From NCBI RefSeq assembly GCF_019933235.1, contig NZ_CP082945.1, positions 1,364,001 to 1,428,000 of the forward strand: a stretch of 64,000 bases of DNA. Reading direction: 5' to 3'. The notes under the pieces were generated by a model, which had not been told where the DNA came from, made no database searches, and was given only the letters and a program-made list of their open reading frames with translations. Source of the DNA: Streptomyces angustmyceticus (GTDB lineage: Bacteria > Actinomycetota > Actinomycetes > Streptomycetales > Streptomycetaceae). The position numbers were made by a program, and so were the translations under genes. Shown piece after piece: positions 9,261 to 18,392 of the stretch (position 1 is its first letter; each line of letters opens with the position of its first letter).

Positions 9261-10163
9261 TTGAAAAACGGCAAAATCGGTAAAAGGGGTATGCGTCGGG
9301 CATCCGCGGCCGTCGTCACCGCGAGTGCCGTCCTGACCGCCGGGGCGCTCGCCGCACCGGCACAGGCCGCCGCGCCCAAGACCCCCACGATCGTCGCCAA
9401 GGGCGGCTTCGTGATGAACAACGGCACCGGGAAGACCCTCTTCACCAAGGCCGCTGACACCCGTCGCTCCACCGGCTCCACCACCAAGATCATGACGGCT
9501 CGGGTGGTGCTGGCACAGGCGAACCTCGACCTGGACGCCAAGGTCACGGTCCAGAAGGCGTACAGCGACTACATCGTCGACAACAACTGGGCCTCCTCGG
9601 CCAAGCTGATCGTCGGCGACAAGGTCACCGTCCGCCAGCTGCTGTACGGGCTGATGCTCCCGTCCGGCTGCGACGCGGCGTACGCGCTGGCCGACAAGTT
9701 CGGCAGCGGCTCCACCCGGGCCGCGCGCGTGCAGTCGTTCATCGGCAAGATGAACTCCACCGCCAAGTCGCTGGGCCTGAAGAACACGCACTTCGACTCG
9801 TTCGACGGCATCGGGAAGGGCGCGAACTACTCGACTCCGCGCGACCTGACCAAGCTGGCGAGCAGCGCGATGAAGTACTCCACCTTCCGTACGGTCGTGA
9901 AGACGAAGGCGACCACGCAGAAGGTCACGACGAAGAGCGGTGGCTACCGCAACATGTCGTGGGAGAACACCAACGCCCTGCTCGGCAGCTACTCGGGCAC
10001 CATCGGCGTCAAGACCGGTTCGGGTCCGGAGGCCAAGTACTGCCTGGTCTTCGCGGCCACCCGGGGCGGCAAGACCGTCATCGGCACGGTTCTGGCCTCC
10101 TCCTCGGTGGTCAACCGCACCGCGGACGCGAAGAAGCTGATGGACTACGGCTTCAAGAAGTAG
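9261..10163 (+). CDS. Secreted DD-peptidase, Streptomyces K15 transpeptidase type
   Basis: The 300-residue precursor has a basic, lysine-rich N-terminus, a hydrophobic core and an AQA-type cleavage site near residue 37. The three penicilloyl-serine-transferase motifs are STTK (73-76), SGC (135-137) and KTG (251-253). The Cys in place of the usual Asn in motif 2, and the motif spacing, match the K15 DD-transpeptidase, which acts on D-Ala-D-Ala peptidoglycan stems outside the membrane. The TTG at 9261 has GGAG eight bases upstream; ATG 9291, after AAAAGGGG, is a possible shorter start. The 5' end is unusually A/T-rich (about 9246-9290) for this genome. A strong terminator follows. Confidence 0.88.
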   Translation: MKNGKIGKRGMRRASAAVVTASAVLTAGALAAPAQAAAPKTPTIVAKGGFVMNNGTGKTLFTKAADTRRSTGSTTKIMTARVVLAQANLDLDAKVTVQKAYSDYIVDNNWASSAKLIVGDKVTVRQLLYGLMLPSGCDAAYALADKFGSGSTRAARVQSFIGKMNSTAKSLGLKNTHFDSFDGIGKGANYSTPRDLTKLASSAMKYSTFRTVVKTKATTQKVTTKSGGYRNMSWENTNALLGSYSGTIGVKTGSGPEAKYCLVFAATRGGKTVIGTVLASSSVVNRTADAKKLMDYGFKK

Positions 10164-10173
10164 TCCGGGGCGA

Positions 10174-10220
10174 ACGAGGGGCCCGTGCGCAGCCGTCCGG
10201 CCGCGCACGGGCCCCTTCGT
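10174..10220. terminator. Terminator after the DD-peptidase gene
   Basis: ACGAGGGGCCCGTGCGC (10174-10190) pairs with 10203-10220 (one bulged T), loop 12 bases. It lies between convergent genes and could serve both. Confidence 0.8.
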
Positions 10221-10248
10221 CATGGCGTCGCCGGGGCGCGCTCCGCCG

Positions 10249-11010
10249 TCAGCCGGCGGCCAGGCGCGCCGACACGCAGGGGTCCTCGTTGCGGTAGCCG
10301 AGGCGGTCGTAGAGCCGTTCGGCGGGGGCGTTGTCCGCGAGCTGCCACAGCGTGCAGAAGCCGTGGTGGCGTACGGCGTACCGGGTCAGCCACGAGGTCA
10401 GGCCCGCGCCCAGGCCCTGACCCCGCTCGCGGGCGTCGGTGGCGACGGACGCCATCAGCGGGGCGCCGCTGTCGCGCAGGGTGCTCAGCGCGCCGCAGGC
10501 CACCAGCTGCCCGTCCGCGCCGCGGATCCCGGCCCACAGGGTGACGTCGCTGGATCCCGGCCCGGTGGAGTGGGCGGGGCTGTGCTCGTTGAGGAAGTCG
10601 AGCAGCTCGCCGTGGTGCGAGGCGTCGAGGGTGATCACCCGCTCCTCCGCGGGGTGGACGGCCGGCTCCTCCAGCGTCCAGCGGAAGATCCACTCCACCA
10701 CGTCGGCCACCGGCAGATGCCGTGCGACCTGCGCGGCGGTGCCGCGCGGCCCGGTGAACTCCCGTACGTGCCCGGGCAGGCCCTGTGCGGCGCGCAGCAC
10801 CAGCCCGGCCGCGGGATCCGGTTCGCCGACGCACCACAGATGCCCGCGGGCGTCGTCGAGCCAGGCGGCAGCGCCGTGGCCCGACCAGCTGACGCGGCCG
10901 GCCGGACGCCGCCGCGCCGCGCCGAAGCGCAGCAGCGCGGCGCCGGTTTGCCGCTCCAGGCCCTGGTCGAACAGGTCCGCGGTCCGGGGGAGAAGAGTCG
11001 TTGCCTGCAT
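10249..11010 (-). CDS. GNAT-family N-acetyltransferase
   Basis: A 253-residue protein whose C-terminal half carries the GNAT acetyl-CoA binding motif (VATDARERGQGLGAGLTSWL, about residues 180-199), followed by the usual ADNAPAERLYDRLGY segment. The N-terminal half is a less conserved acetyltransferase-like domain, so it may be a two-domain GNAT. It would transfer an acetyl group from acetyl-CoA to an amine; the acceptor is unknown. I use the ATG at 11010, where homology-like sequence begins; upstream codons are low-complexity. It stands alone, convergent with the DD-peptidase gene. Confidence 0.75.
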   Translation of the reverse strand: MQATTLLPRTADLFDQGLERQTGAALLRFGAARRRPAGRVSWSGHGAAAWLDDARGHLWCVGEPDPAAGLVLRAAQGLPGHVREFTGPRGTAAQVARHLPVADVVEWIFRWTLEEPAVHPAEERVITLDASHHGELLDFLNEHSPAHSTGPGSSDVTLWAGIRGADGQLVACGALSTLRDSGAPLMASVATDARERGQGLGAGLTSWLTRYAVRHHGFCTLWQLADNAPAERLYDRLGYRNEDPCVSARLAAG

Positions 11011-11351
11011 CGCTCTCTGGGGAAGTAAAGGGGGAGGCGAACGGCCCGGACACGCGCTCGCGCGACCGGAGTCCGTCCATCTGGGTACAGGGGGAGCCCG
11101 GCGGCGGCTGCGCACGCGCGCGCCCGGCCGACCGGGACGGCCCACTGTGACATACCGCCCCCGGCCCGGGGCAAATCCGCTCCGCACACCCCCTGGCCCG
11201 CCCCCGCCGGCGGCGTGAAATCGGGCCGCGACGCAGGCTCCGGACAGCCGGAGGGGCCGGCCGGAAACCTCTCCGACCGGCCCCTCACCTGCACTGATGT
11301 ATGTCCCGGCAGGCGCTCGCCGCCGGACGCGTCCGTCAGGTGAACACCTCG
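11011..11351. other. Intergenic region upstream of the acetyltransferase gene
   Basis: It holds the presumed acetyltransferase promoter and, at 11251-11286, the terminator of the BCCT gene. The rest is GC-rich with alternating purine-pyrimidine runs (CGCACGCGCGCGC near 11110) and no gene I can support. Confidence 0.5.
11251..11286 (-). terminator. Terminator of the BCCT transporter gene
   Basis: GAGGGGCCGG (11251-11260) and CCGGCCCCTC (11277-11286), a perfect 10-bp stem, 65 bases beyond the BCCT stop codon. Confidence 0.7.
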
Positions 11352-13118
11352 TCAAGGAGTCGTGTCCCGGGCCCTTTCGCCGCTCGGGGTCCCGGCGCCG
11401 CCGCCGTCCGCGCGGTCCTCGGCGGTCCCGTTGCCGCCCGGCCCGATCTGGATCTCGAAGTCGCCGTCGTACTGCTCATGGCCCGCGATCACGGCCATCT
11501 CGACGGCCTCCTCGCCCTTCTGGCCGCGCACGATCAGCGGGTCGCTGCGCAGATCGCGCATCAGCGCCCAGCACATGGCGATCATCACGACCATGAACGG
11601 AACCGCGACCAGGATCGTCAGGTTCTGCAGCCCGGTCAGGGCGTCGCCCGAGCCGCCGCCGATCAGCAGCATGATCGCGGCGACCGCGCCGGTCACCACG
11701 CCCCAGAAGACCACCACGAGCCGGGTCGGCTCGAAGGTGCCCTTCTGCGAGAGGGTGCCCATGACGATGGACGCGGCATCGGCGCCGGACACGAAGAAGA
11801 TGCCGACCAGGACCATGACCAGGATGCTCATGACCGTGGCGAGCGGGTACTGGTGCAGCACGTCGAAGAGGTGGCCCTCGGGGGTGCTCGACCCGCTCAG
11901 CTTCTTGTCGGCCTGCAGCTTCATCGCCGAGCCGCCGAAGACCGCGAACCACGCCAGGCTGACCACGCCCGGAACGAGGATGACGCCGCCGATGAACTGC
12001 CGGATCGTCCGGCCGCGGCTGATCCGGGCGATGAACATGCCCACGAAGGGCGTCCAGGAGATCCACCACGCCCAGTAGAAGACCGTCCAGCTGCGCAGCC
12101 AGCTGCCCACGTCGGCGCCGCTGCTGGCCTCCGTACGGCCCGCCAGCTGCGGCAGCTCGCCGATGAACGAGCCGAGGGAGGTCGGCACCAGGTTGAGGAT
12201 GAGGATGGTCGGGCCGACCACGAACACGAAGACCGCCAGGATCACCGCCAGCACCATGTTGATGTTGGACAGCATCTGGACGCCCTTGGCGATGCCGGAG
12301 ACCGCGGACAGGATGAAGGCGATGGTCAGCACGGTGATGATGATCACCAGCAGGCTGGTGCTGACGCTGTCCATCCAGCCCAGCACCTTGATGCCGCTGC
12401 CGATCTGCAGCGCCCCGAGCCCGAGCGAGGCCGCGGAGCCGAAGAGGGTGGCGAAGATGGCCAGGATGTCGATGACCTGCCCGCCCCAGCCGTTCGCCCG
12501 CCGGATCCCGATCAGTGGCGTGAACACCGCGCTTATCGTCTGCCGCCTCCCCCGCCGGAAGCAGCTGTAAGCGATCGCCAGACCCACCACCGCGTAGATG
12601 GCCCACGGGTGCAGCGTCCAGTGGAACATCGTGGTCGCCATCGCCGTGTCCATCGCCTGGGCGGCGTCCTTGGGATCGGTGCCCGGCGGCGGCGCGGTGA
12701 AGTGCCCCAGCGGCTCGCTGACACCGTAGAACATCAGGCCGATGCCCATGCCCGCGCTGAACATCATCGCGATCCACGACACGGTGCGGAATTCGGGCTC
12801 CTCGCCCTCCGTACCGAGCGTGATCCGGCCGTACTTGCTGACCGCCAGCCAGATCGCGAAGATCACGAAACCGGAGGCGGAGAGCACGAACGCCCAGCCC
12901 CCGTTGTCGATCACCCAGTTCAGCATGGCGGTCGAGGCGCTCTTGAGGGATTCGGTGGAGGTCGCTCCCCAGGCGATGAAGGCGAGGGTGAGCAGCGCGG
13001 TCACACCGAAGACCACACGGTCGGTCTGCGGGGGCCCGGTCCGCCGCGGGTCTTCGGGAAGATCGGCCAGCAAGGGGGTGCCACCCCCGTCTCTGGCTTC
13101 CTTGACTGTGTCCGACAC
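11352..13118 (-). CDS. BCCT-family choline/glycine-betaine/carnitine transporter
   Basis: A 588-residue protein with 12 predicted helices and the BCCT hallmarks MMFSAGMGIGLMFYGVSEPLGH (about residues 115-136) and the tryptophan-rich FYWAWWISWTPFVGMFIARISRGR block (about 345-368), which forms the substrate site. It would import quaternary amines such as glycine betaine or choline, usually sodium- or proton-coupled, often for osmoprotection. The charged C-terminal tail (ending ERARDTTP) could be regulatory, as in BetP-like members. The start is GTG 13118 with AAAGG seven bases upstream. It lies 30 bp behind the M14 carboxypeptidase gene in the same direction, so co-transcription is possible. 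Confidence 0.9.
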   Translation of the reverse strand: MSDTVKEARDGGGTPLLADLPEDPRRTGPPQTDRVVFGVTALLTLAFIAWGATSTESLKSASTAMLNWVIDNGGWAFVLSASGFVIFAIWLAVSKYGRITLGTEGEEPEFRTVSWIAMMFSAGMGIGLMFYGVSEPLGHFTAPPPGTDPKDAAQAMDTAMATTMFHWTLHPWAIYAVVGLAIAYSCFRRGRRQTISAVFTPLIGIRRANGWGGQVIDILAIFATLFGSAASLGLGALQIGSGIKVLGWMDSVSTSLLVIIITVLTIAFILSAVSGIAKGVQMLSNINMVLAVILAVFVFVVGPTILILNLVPTSLGSFIGELPQLAGRTEASSGADVGSWLRSWTVFYWAWWISWTPFVGMFIARISRGRTIRQFIGGVILVPGVVSLAWFAVFGGSAMKLQADKKLSGSSTPEGHLFDVLHQYPLATVMSILVMVLVGIFFVSGADAASIVMGTLSQKGTFEPTRLVVVFWGVVTGAVAAIMLLIGGGSGDALTGLQNLTILVAVPFMVVMIAMCWALMRDLRSDPLIVRGQKGEEAVEMAVIAGHEQYDGDFEIQIGPGGNGTAEDRADGGGAGTPSGERARDTTP

Positions 13119-13148
13119 GAGTCAACCTTTCAATGAGCCATATTTTCC

Positions 13149-14492
13149 TTACCCGTTACCCCCTACCACACGACGACAGACGTTCATGGGGGTCGCGACC
13201 GTAAGGTGATAACCGGCCCGCGCGTCCAGCAGGAGCGGGACGAGCGCGCGCAGCGGCTGGCGCAGCGGCACGACGGCGCCGCCCCGGTCCCGCTCCCAGC
13301 GCACGCCGTGCAGCGCCAGCACGTCCTTGACCTGCGCGAACCGGGCCGCGTCCAGGCGGTAGGCGCAGGGCGGGTCGGACAGGACCTGCCCGTCGCCGGC
13401 CGGTTCGTTGTCCGCGCCGCCGAGGTGGACCGGGCCGCGGTCGGCGAGGCCGGCGAGCCGGGCGGCGGCGGTGGCCGCCTCGATGCGCGGGCGGTGCCGG
13501 TCGAAGAAGGTGAACGCGCCGCGCAGCGCGGCGAGCTGGGAGGTCACCCGGCGCCGGTTGTTGAGCGCGGGGTCGGCCTGCTCGGCGGCGGTGAGGGCAT
13601 CGACCCGGGTCTCGACGAGCAGCCCCAGCGAGCCCTTCACCCCCGCGGTGTTGCGCAGGATCCGTTCCTGGCCGTCGCCCGCGACCTGCTTGACGGGGTC
13701 ACCGGTCTCCGGGTCGGTCCAGATGCCGTAGACGCCGGTGGAGAAGCCGGCCCGCTGGACGGCGGGAGCCACGAAGTCCTGGGAGAGCGCCAGGGCTTCG
13801 CGGTGCACCCCGTCCGCGGTGTTGAGGTTGCGGGGCCACAGCGACAGCAGGTCCTTTTGGTAGTACGGGGCGGTCGGCCCGTACTCGTGCAGATCGTAGA
13901 GGGTGTCGGGGCGGTAGTCGCGGATGACGCCGGCCACCGCGCGGGCCTCCGCGGTCCGCAGGGCGAGGTGGTCGCGGTTGACGTCCACGCCGTCGGCGTT
14001 GCCCCGGGTGTCCGCGGCCCGGCCGTCGGGGTTGGCGGTCGGGACGACCAGCACGCTGGTGCGCTCCAGGAAGCGGCGGGTGGCCGGGGACTTGCTGGAG
14101 GCGAGGTCGCGGACGGTGGTCAGGCACGCCTCACGGCCGGAGGGTTCGTCGCCGTGCTGGGAGCAGACCAGCAGCACGGAGTTACCGCGGCGGACCGCCG
14201 CCGGGCGCTCGGGGGCCGGGGCGCCGATCCTGACGAGCCGCAGCGGGCGGCCCTGCTTCGTGGTCCCGATCCGGTCGACGCGTACCCGGGCCGAGGCGCG
14301 GTCGACGGCGGAGAGGAACGCCTGCTCCTCGGTCCCGCTGGTCCAGCGGGCACCGTGGCTGGTCTCGAACCCCGTACGGGGCGCGGGGGTGCCGCTCGCG
14401 CGGGCGGGAGGGGCCGGCACGGTCGCGCCGAGGCAGGCCGTCAGGGCGACGGCCAGCACTCCCAGGGCGGGGCGGCAGGAGCGGGACATCAC
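13149..14492 (-). CDS. Exported M14-family zinc carboxypeptidase, probable lipoprotein
   Basis: The 447-residue protein has M14 metallocarboxypeptidase residues: the zinc pair H113/E116 in SQHGDEPSGRE, the third ligand H202 in YDLHEYG, substrate-binding N172-R173 and a likely catalytic E294 in LLVETRVD. The N-terminus MMSRSCRPALGVLAVALTAC carries a lipobox (LTAC, Cys20), so it is probably anchored to the outer face of the membrane. It should remove C-terminal residues from peptides or cell-wall peptides. The start is GTG 14492 or the adjacent ATG 14489, both served by GGGAGG. It sits 85 bp downstream of the S15 peptidase gene and 30 bp upstream of the BCCT gene, all in one direction. Confidence 0.85.
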   Translation of the reverse strand: MMSRSCRPALGVLAVALTACLGATVPAPPARASGTPAPRTGFETSHGARWTSGTEEQAFLSAVDRASARVRVDRIGTTKQGRPLRLVRIGAPAPERPAAVRRGNSVLLVCSQHGDEPSGREACLTTVRDLASSKSPATRRFLERTSVLVVPTANPDGRAADTRGNADGVDVNRDHLALRTAEARAVAGVIRDYRPDTLYDLHEYGPTAPYYQKDLLSLWPRNLNTADGVHREALALSQDFVAPAVQRAGFSTGVYGIWTDPETGDPVKQVAGDGQERILRNTAGVKGSLGLLVETRVDALTAAEQADPALNNRRRVTSQLAALRGAFTFFDRHRPRIEAATAAARLAGLADRGPVHLGGADNEPAGDGQVLSDPPCAYRLDAARFAQVKDVLALHGVRWERDRGGAVVPLRQPLRALVPLLLDARAGYHLTVATPMNVCRRVVGGNG

Positions 14493-14577
14493 GAGGGGGC
14501 CTCCCTTGGGTGAGCGGTGGGGGGAGTGGGTCCGGTGCGGGGCCGCCCTTCGTGGGCGGCCCCGGGTGGTCGGGCGG

Positions 14578-16542
14578 TCAGTCCCCGGCCGGCAGCCGGC
14601 TGATCGAGCGCGGCGGGGTGATCCCGTCCAGCGGTGCGGCCCCGGCGTCGTGCCGGGGCGCGTCCGCGGTGGCCCGCGCGAAGGCCGGGGCGCCGCCGGT
14701 CAGCGGCAGTCGGGCGGAGGTGCGGGACAGGTCGAGGGTGAGCTTCGGGGTGGCGGCGGGCGGGTCGATCAGGCCGGCGTCGGTACCGGCGACGATGAGC
14801 GCGAGCCGGTGTCCCGCGGGCACGAGGTGATCGCTCGCAGCCAGGTCCAGGGTGAGGGTGTAGCGCTTGCCCGGGGTGAGCGGGCGGCCCTTGCGGGCGT
14901 CCGCCCAGTTGCCGAGGTCCGCCCAGCCGCGGCTGAAGACGGTGTATCCGACCTTCCGGGTGTCGGCGGCGGTCTCCTTGAAGCAGCCGGTGTCGCCCGG
15001 GGTTCCGGCGCCCCAGCAGGTGCGCTTGTCGAGGGTGGTGATGCCCTCGCCGTCGGCCGCGTAGTCGCGGATGGTGTCCGGGCCGATGTCCACCAGGACG
15101 GCGGAGAGATGGGCGGTGGAGGTGCTCGGGGTGGCGGTCACCGTCACCTTGCCGGAACCGGACAGCCGCAGCGGGGCCCGCAGCGGGGCGGTGCGGAACC
15201 CGGCCTTGGCGGGGGTGGATTCGTCGATCCGGGCGGCCCAGTCGGCCTCGCTCAGCTTCGGGTCGTCGGTGAAGGCCGCGGTCGCGCCGTGCGGCGCCCT
15301 GGTGGTGCCCAGCACGCCGACGCCGGGTGCGGTGCCGCCGCGCGGCCGCAGGGTGGTGGTCCGGGTGCCGGGGGCGGGCCACTGCCGGTCGGTGGACCAG
15401 GTGCCGGGGGAACGCTCGATGTCGGCCATGGGGGCGCGGTCGATGCCGTTGTCGTAGCCCATCAGGTAGTGGTCGAACCAGTGGTGCAGGGTGGTGACCC
15501 AGTCCGCGCGGCGGTAGTCGAAGGGGTCGACGTGCCCCGTCTGGGAGAGCCAGATCTTGCGCTCCACGCCGTGCCGGGCGAGCGCGTCCCACCACTGCCC
15601 GGCGTGCCGGGTGCGGACGTTGAGGTCCTGCATGCCGTGCACCAGGAAGACGCTGGCCCGGACCTTGTCCGCGTGGCGCACGTAGTCGCGCTCGGTCCAC
15701 AGCCCGGTCCAGTCGCCGCTGCGCGGCGCACCGTCGGCGAGCTTCTTCTGCGTCGCGGCGCAACGCTTGTGCGCGTCGGGGCTGTTGACGAGATCCGCGA
15801 GGGTGTCGGGGCCCGAGTCGTAGAGCGGGGCGCCCTTGGCGAAGTAGTAGTCGTACCAGGAGGAGATGCCGGCGATCGGGACGATGGTCTTGAGCCCCTT
15901 GACGCCGGTGGCCGCGACGCCGTTGGCGATGGTGGCGTCCCAGCTCTTGCCGATCATGCCGGTGCTGCCGTTGGACCAGTCGGCGGTGACGGGTCTGCCC
16001 CCGGTACGGGAGGTGTAGGCGCGGCCTCGGCCGCCGAGCCAGTCGACGACGGCCTTGGCCGAGCCGATGTCCGAGCGGCCGCCGATGTCGATGCAGCCGT
16101 CCGAGCGGTTGGTGCCCGCGAGGTCGACGAGGACCGTCGCATAGCCGCGCGGCACGAAGTAGTTGTCGTAGTAGAGCGGGAACTGGACCGGCCGGCCGTG
16201 GTCGTCGTAGGTCTTCTTCTGGCTCTCGTTGCCGCGGCCGCAGCAGGAGTAGTACGGGCTGGCATCCATGATCACGGGGATCCTGCGGCCCTGCCGCGCG
16301 GGTTCGGCGGGCCGCACGATGTCGACGGCGACGCGGTCGGTCCTGCCGTCCGCGTCGCCGTCGAGCCGGGTGTCCACCCAGACCGTTTCGCGTATCGCGT
16401 GGTCGTAGGAGTAGACGGGTCTGCTCTCCCGGGGCGCCGCCTGCGCGGCGGCCGGCCCGGTCAGGGCGGACAGCAGGGCGACGACGGCCGTCAGCACGAG
16501 CACGGTGAAGGGAATGCGGAGGATCCGCGCGGGATTCGTCAC
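14578..16542 (-). CDS. Secreted Xaa-Pro dipeptidyl-peptidase (S15 / CocE-NonD family)
   Basis: A 654-residue exported serine peptidase. A signal sequence with an AQA-type cleavage site ends near residue 36. The alpha/beta-hydrolase triad can be read as S200 in MIGKSWDAT, D306 in HGMQDLNV and H337 in SQTGHVDPFD. The C-terminal beta-sandwich region (from about residue 400) is typical of X-Pro dipeptidyl-peptidases. It would release Xaa-Pro dipeptides outside the cell. I chose GTG 16542, where the signal peptide starts; a TACCGT hexamer (16554-16549, minus strand) ends exactly six bases before it, suggesting a leaderless message. It is divergent from the M1 peptidase and heads the run S15-M14-BCCT. 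Confidence 0.85.
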   Translation of the reverse strand: MTNPARILRIPFTVLVLTAVVALLSALTGPAAAQAAPRESRPVYSYDHAIRETVWVDTRLDGDADGRTDRVAVDIVRPAEPARQGRRIPVIMDASPYYSCCGRGNESQKKTYDDHGRPVQFPLYYDNYFVPRGYATVLVDLAGTNRSDGCIDIGGRSDIGSAKAVVDWLGGRGRAYTSRTGGRPVTADWSNGSTGMIGKSWDATIANGVAATGVKGLKTIVPIAGISSWYDYYFAKGAPLYDSGPDTLADLVNSPDAHKRCAATQKKLADGAPRSGDWTGLWTERDYVRHADKVRASVFLVHGMQDLNVRTRHAGQWWDALARHGVERKIWLSQTGHVDPFDYRRADWVTTLHHWFDHYLMGYDNGIDRAPMADIERSPGTWSTDRQWPAPGTRTTTLRPRGGTAPGVGVLGTTRAPHGATAAFTDDPKLSEADWAARIDESTPAKAGFRTAPLRAPLRLSGSGKVTVTATPSTSTAHLSAVLVDIGPDTIRDYAADGEGITTLDKRTCWGAGTPGDTGCFKETAADTRKVGYTVFSRGWADLGNWADARKGRPLTPGKRYTLTLDLAASDHLVPAGHRLALIVAGTDAGLIDPPAATPKLTLDLSRTSARLPLTGGAPAFARATADAPRHDAGAAPLDGITPPRSISRLPAGD

Positions 16543-16745
16543 GGGCGGACGGTAGCGCGGCTCAACTCCCCTGCGTAAGAGCCCGTTCGGGAACCCTGCG
16601 GCCGCGGCCGCCGCCGAGGGGCGGTGCCGGACGACTGATGCGGGTGGCGGGGACGGTGACAGCGCACGCGGGAGGCCCTGCCGGACCGGTGCGCCCCGCC
16701 GGAGCGGCCCGGGGTGGTTCATGTCGGTCATGTGTCAGATGAGGC

Positions 16746-16782
16746 CATGTACATGACGCCGCCCGGCCGCAGTACATAAGGT
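16746..16782 (+). promoter_or_regulatory. Promoter with palindrome upstream of the M1 peptidase
   Basis: ATGACG (16753-16758) and TAAGGT (16777-16782) are 18 bases apart. The perfect palindrome CATGTACATG (16746-16755) overlaps the -35 box and could be an operator. Confidence 0.45.
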
Positions 16783-16818
16783 CGGACTCGAGCCATCCCC
16801 CTACGAGTTGGAGGACTC

Positions 16819-18306
16819 GTGCGTCACAGACTCCTGGTCCCGGGTGCCGTCGCACTCAGCCTGCTGCTGGCGATCCCGGCCTCCGCGGCCGGCTTCACCC
16901 CGGGCGCTCCGGGTGTGGGCGACAGCTACTACCCCGAGAGCGGAAACGGCGGATACGACGTTTCCCACTACGACCTGCGGCTCAAGTACCAGCCGAAGAC
17001 GGACCTGCTGGAGGGGACGGCGACGCTGCTCGCCACGACCACCCAGGACCTGTCGCGCTTCAACCTGGACTTCGGCCTCAAGGTCAGCGAGATCCGGATC
17101 AACGGCAAGAAGGCCTCCTTCGCCACGTCCGGCAAGCACGAGCTGGAGGTCACCCCGGCCACGCCGCTGGAGAAGGGCAAGCAGATCAGCGTCGTCGTGC
17201 GCTATGCGGGCAAGCCCTCCGAGCTGAAGATCGACAACTTCAGCGCCTGGGCCCGTACGCCCGACGGCGCGGTGATCGCGCAGGAGCCGGACGCCGCGGT
17301 GTGGTGGTTCCCCAGCAACGACCACCCGACCGACAAGGCGACCTACGACATCTCGGTGGCGGTCCCGGACGGCACCCAGGCGCTGAGCAACGGCGTGCTG
17401 GCCTCGCAGTCCTCCAAGCTGGGCTGGACGCGCTACAACTGGCGCTCGGACAAGCCGCAGGCGACGTACCTGACGACGCTGGCCGTCGGCAAGTTCGACA
17501 TCACCACCGACAAGACCGCCAACGGCCTGCCGGTCATCAACGCGGTCAGCAAGGACCTCGGCGCGAACGCCGGCTCGGCACGGGCCAGCATCGAGCGCAC
17601 CACCGAGGCCACCGAGTGGCTGGAGAGCGTCTTCGGCCCCTACCCGTTCAACGCGGTGGGCGGCTATGTGCCGAACGTGCCGGCCCACTACGCCCTGGAG
17701 ACCCAGACCCGCCCGTTCTACGGCGAGAAGGCCTTCGACCGCGGGACCAACGTCTCCGTCGTCGTGCACGAGCTGGCCCACCAGTGGTACGGCGACAGTG
17801 TCTCGCTCAAGGACTGGAAGGACATCTGGATCAACGAGGGCTTCGCCGCCTACAGCCAGTGGCTGTGGTCGGAGAAGGAGGGCGAGGGCACCGCACAGCA
17901 ACTGGCGGACTACGTCTACGCCCAGCACCCGGCCGACGACCCGTTCTGGAAGGTCAAGCCGGGCAACCCCGGCGCGGAGAACCAGTTCGACGACGCCGTC
18001 TACGACCGTGGCGCGCTGGCCCTCCAGGCGCTCCGCAACAAGATCGGCGACAAGGCGTTCTTCGCGCTCCTCAAGTCCTGGCCGACGGAGCACCGGTACG
18101 GCAACGCCTCGGTGGCCGACTTCGTGAAGTTCGCCGAGAAGAAGTCCGGCAAGAAGCTGGCCGGCTTCTTCGACACCTGGCTGTTCAAGCCGTCCAAGCC
18201 GGCGGTCGGCGCGGGCACCTCGGCGTTCGGCACGGGACGGACGCCGGTCGCCGCACCCAAGTCGTGGAAGCAGATCGCGGCCACCCACAACGTGCACCGG
18301 CACTGA
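16819..18306 (+). CDS. Secreted M1-family zinc aminopeptidase
   Basis: The 495-residue precursor has a classical signal peptide (to about residue 24, ASA). The M1 zinc site is HELAH at 317-321 with the distal ligand E340 in WINEGFA. The usual exopeptidase GAMEN motif is replaced by YALETQTRP (about 291-299), as in other exported actinobacterial M1 members; the Glu of this motif is retained. It lacks the large C-terminal ERAP-type domain, so it is the short form. It would remove N-terminal residues from extracellular peptides. GTG 16819 follows GGAGG by four bases. Divergent from the S15 peptidase and followed by a bidirectional terminator. Confidence 0.9.
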   Translation: MRHRLLVPGAVALSLLLAIPASAAGFTPGAPGVGDSYYPESGNGGYDVSHYDLRLKYQPKTDLLEGTATLLATTTQDLSRFNLDFGLKVSEIRINGKKASFATSGKHELEVTPATPLEKGKQISVVVRYAGKPSELKIDNFSAWARTPDGAVIAQEPDAAVWWFPSNDHPTDKATYDISVAVPDGTQALSNGVLASQSSKLGWTRYNWRSDKPQATYLTTLAVGKFDITTDKTANGLPVINAVSKDLGANAGSARASIERTTEATEWLESVFGPYPFNAVGGYVPNVPAHYALETQTRPFYGEKAFDRGTNVSVVVHELAHQWYGDSVSLKDWKDIWINEGFAAYSQWLWSEKEGEGTAQQLADYVYAQHPADDPFWKVKPGNPGAENQFDDAVYDRGALALQALRNKIGDKAFFALLKSWPTEHRYGNASVADFVKFAEKKSGKKLAGFFDTWLFKPSKPAVGAGTSAFGTGRTPVAAPKSWKQIAATHNVHRH

Positions 18307-18344
18307 CGTATGCGTGCGGGCGCCGCTCGGTGCCCGTACGACGA

Positions 18345-18382
18345 TCCGGCCGGAGCGGGGGCGATGCCCTGCTCCGGCCGGA
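18345..18382. terminator. Bidirectional terminator
   Basis: The arms 18345-18361 and 18366-18382 share TCCGGCCGGAGC and its complement in a near-perfect 17-bp stem with a 4-base loop, between the convergent M1 peptidase and MpaB-like genes. Confidence 0.8.
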
Positions 18383-18392
18383 GCTGTTCCGG

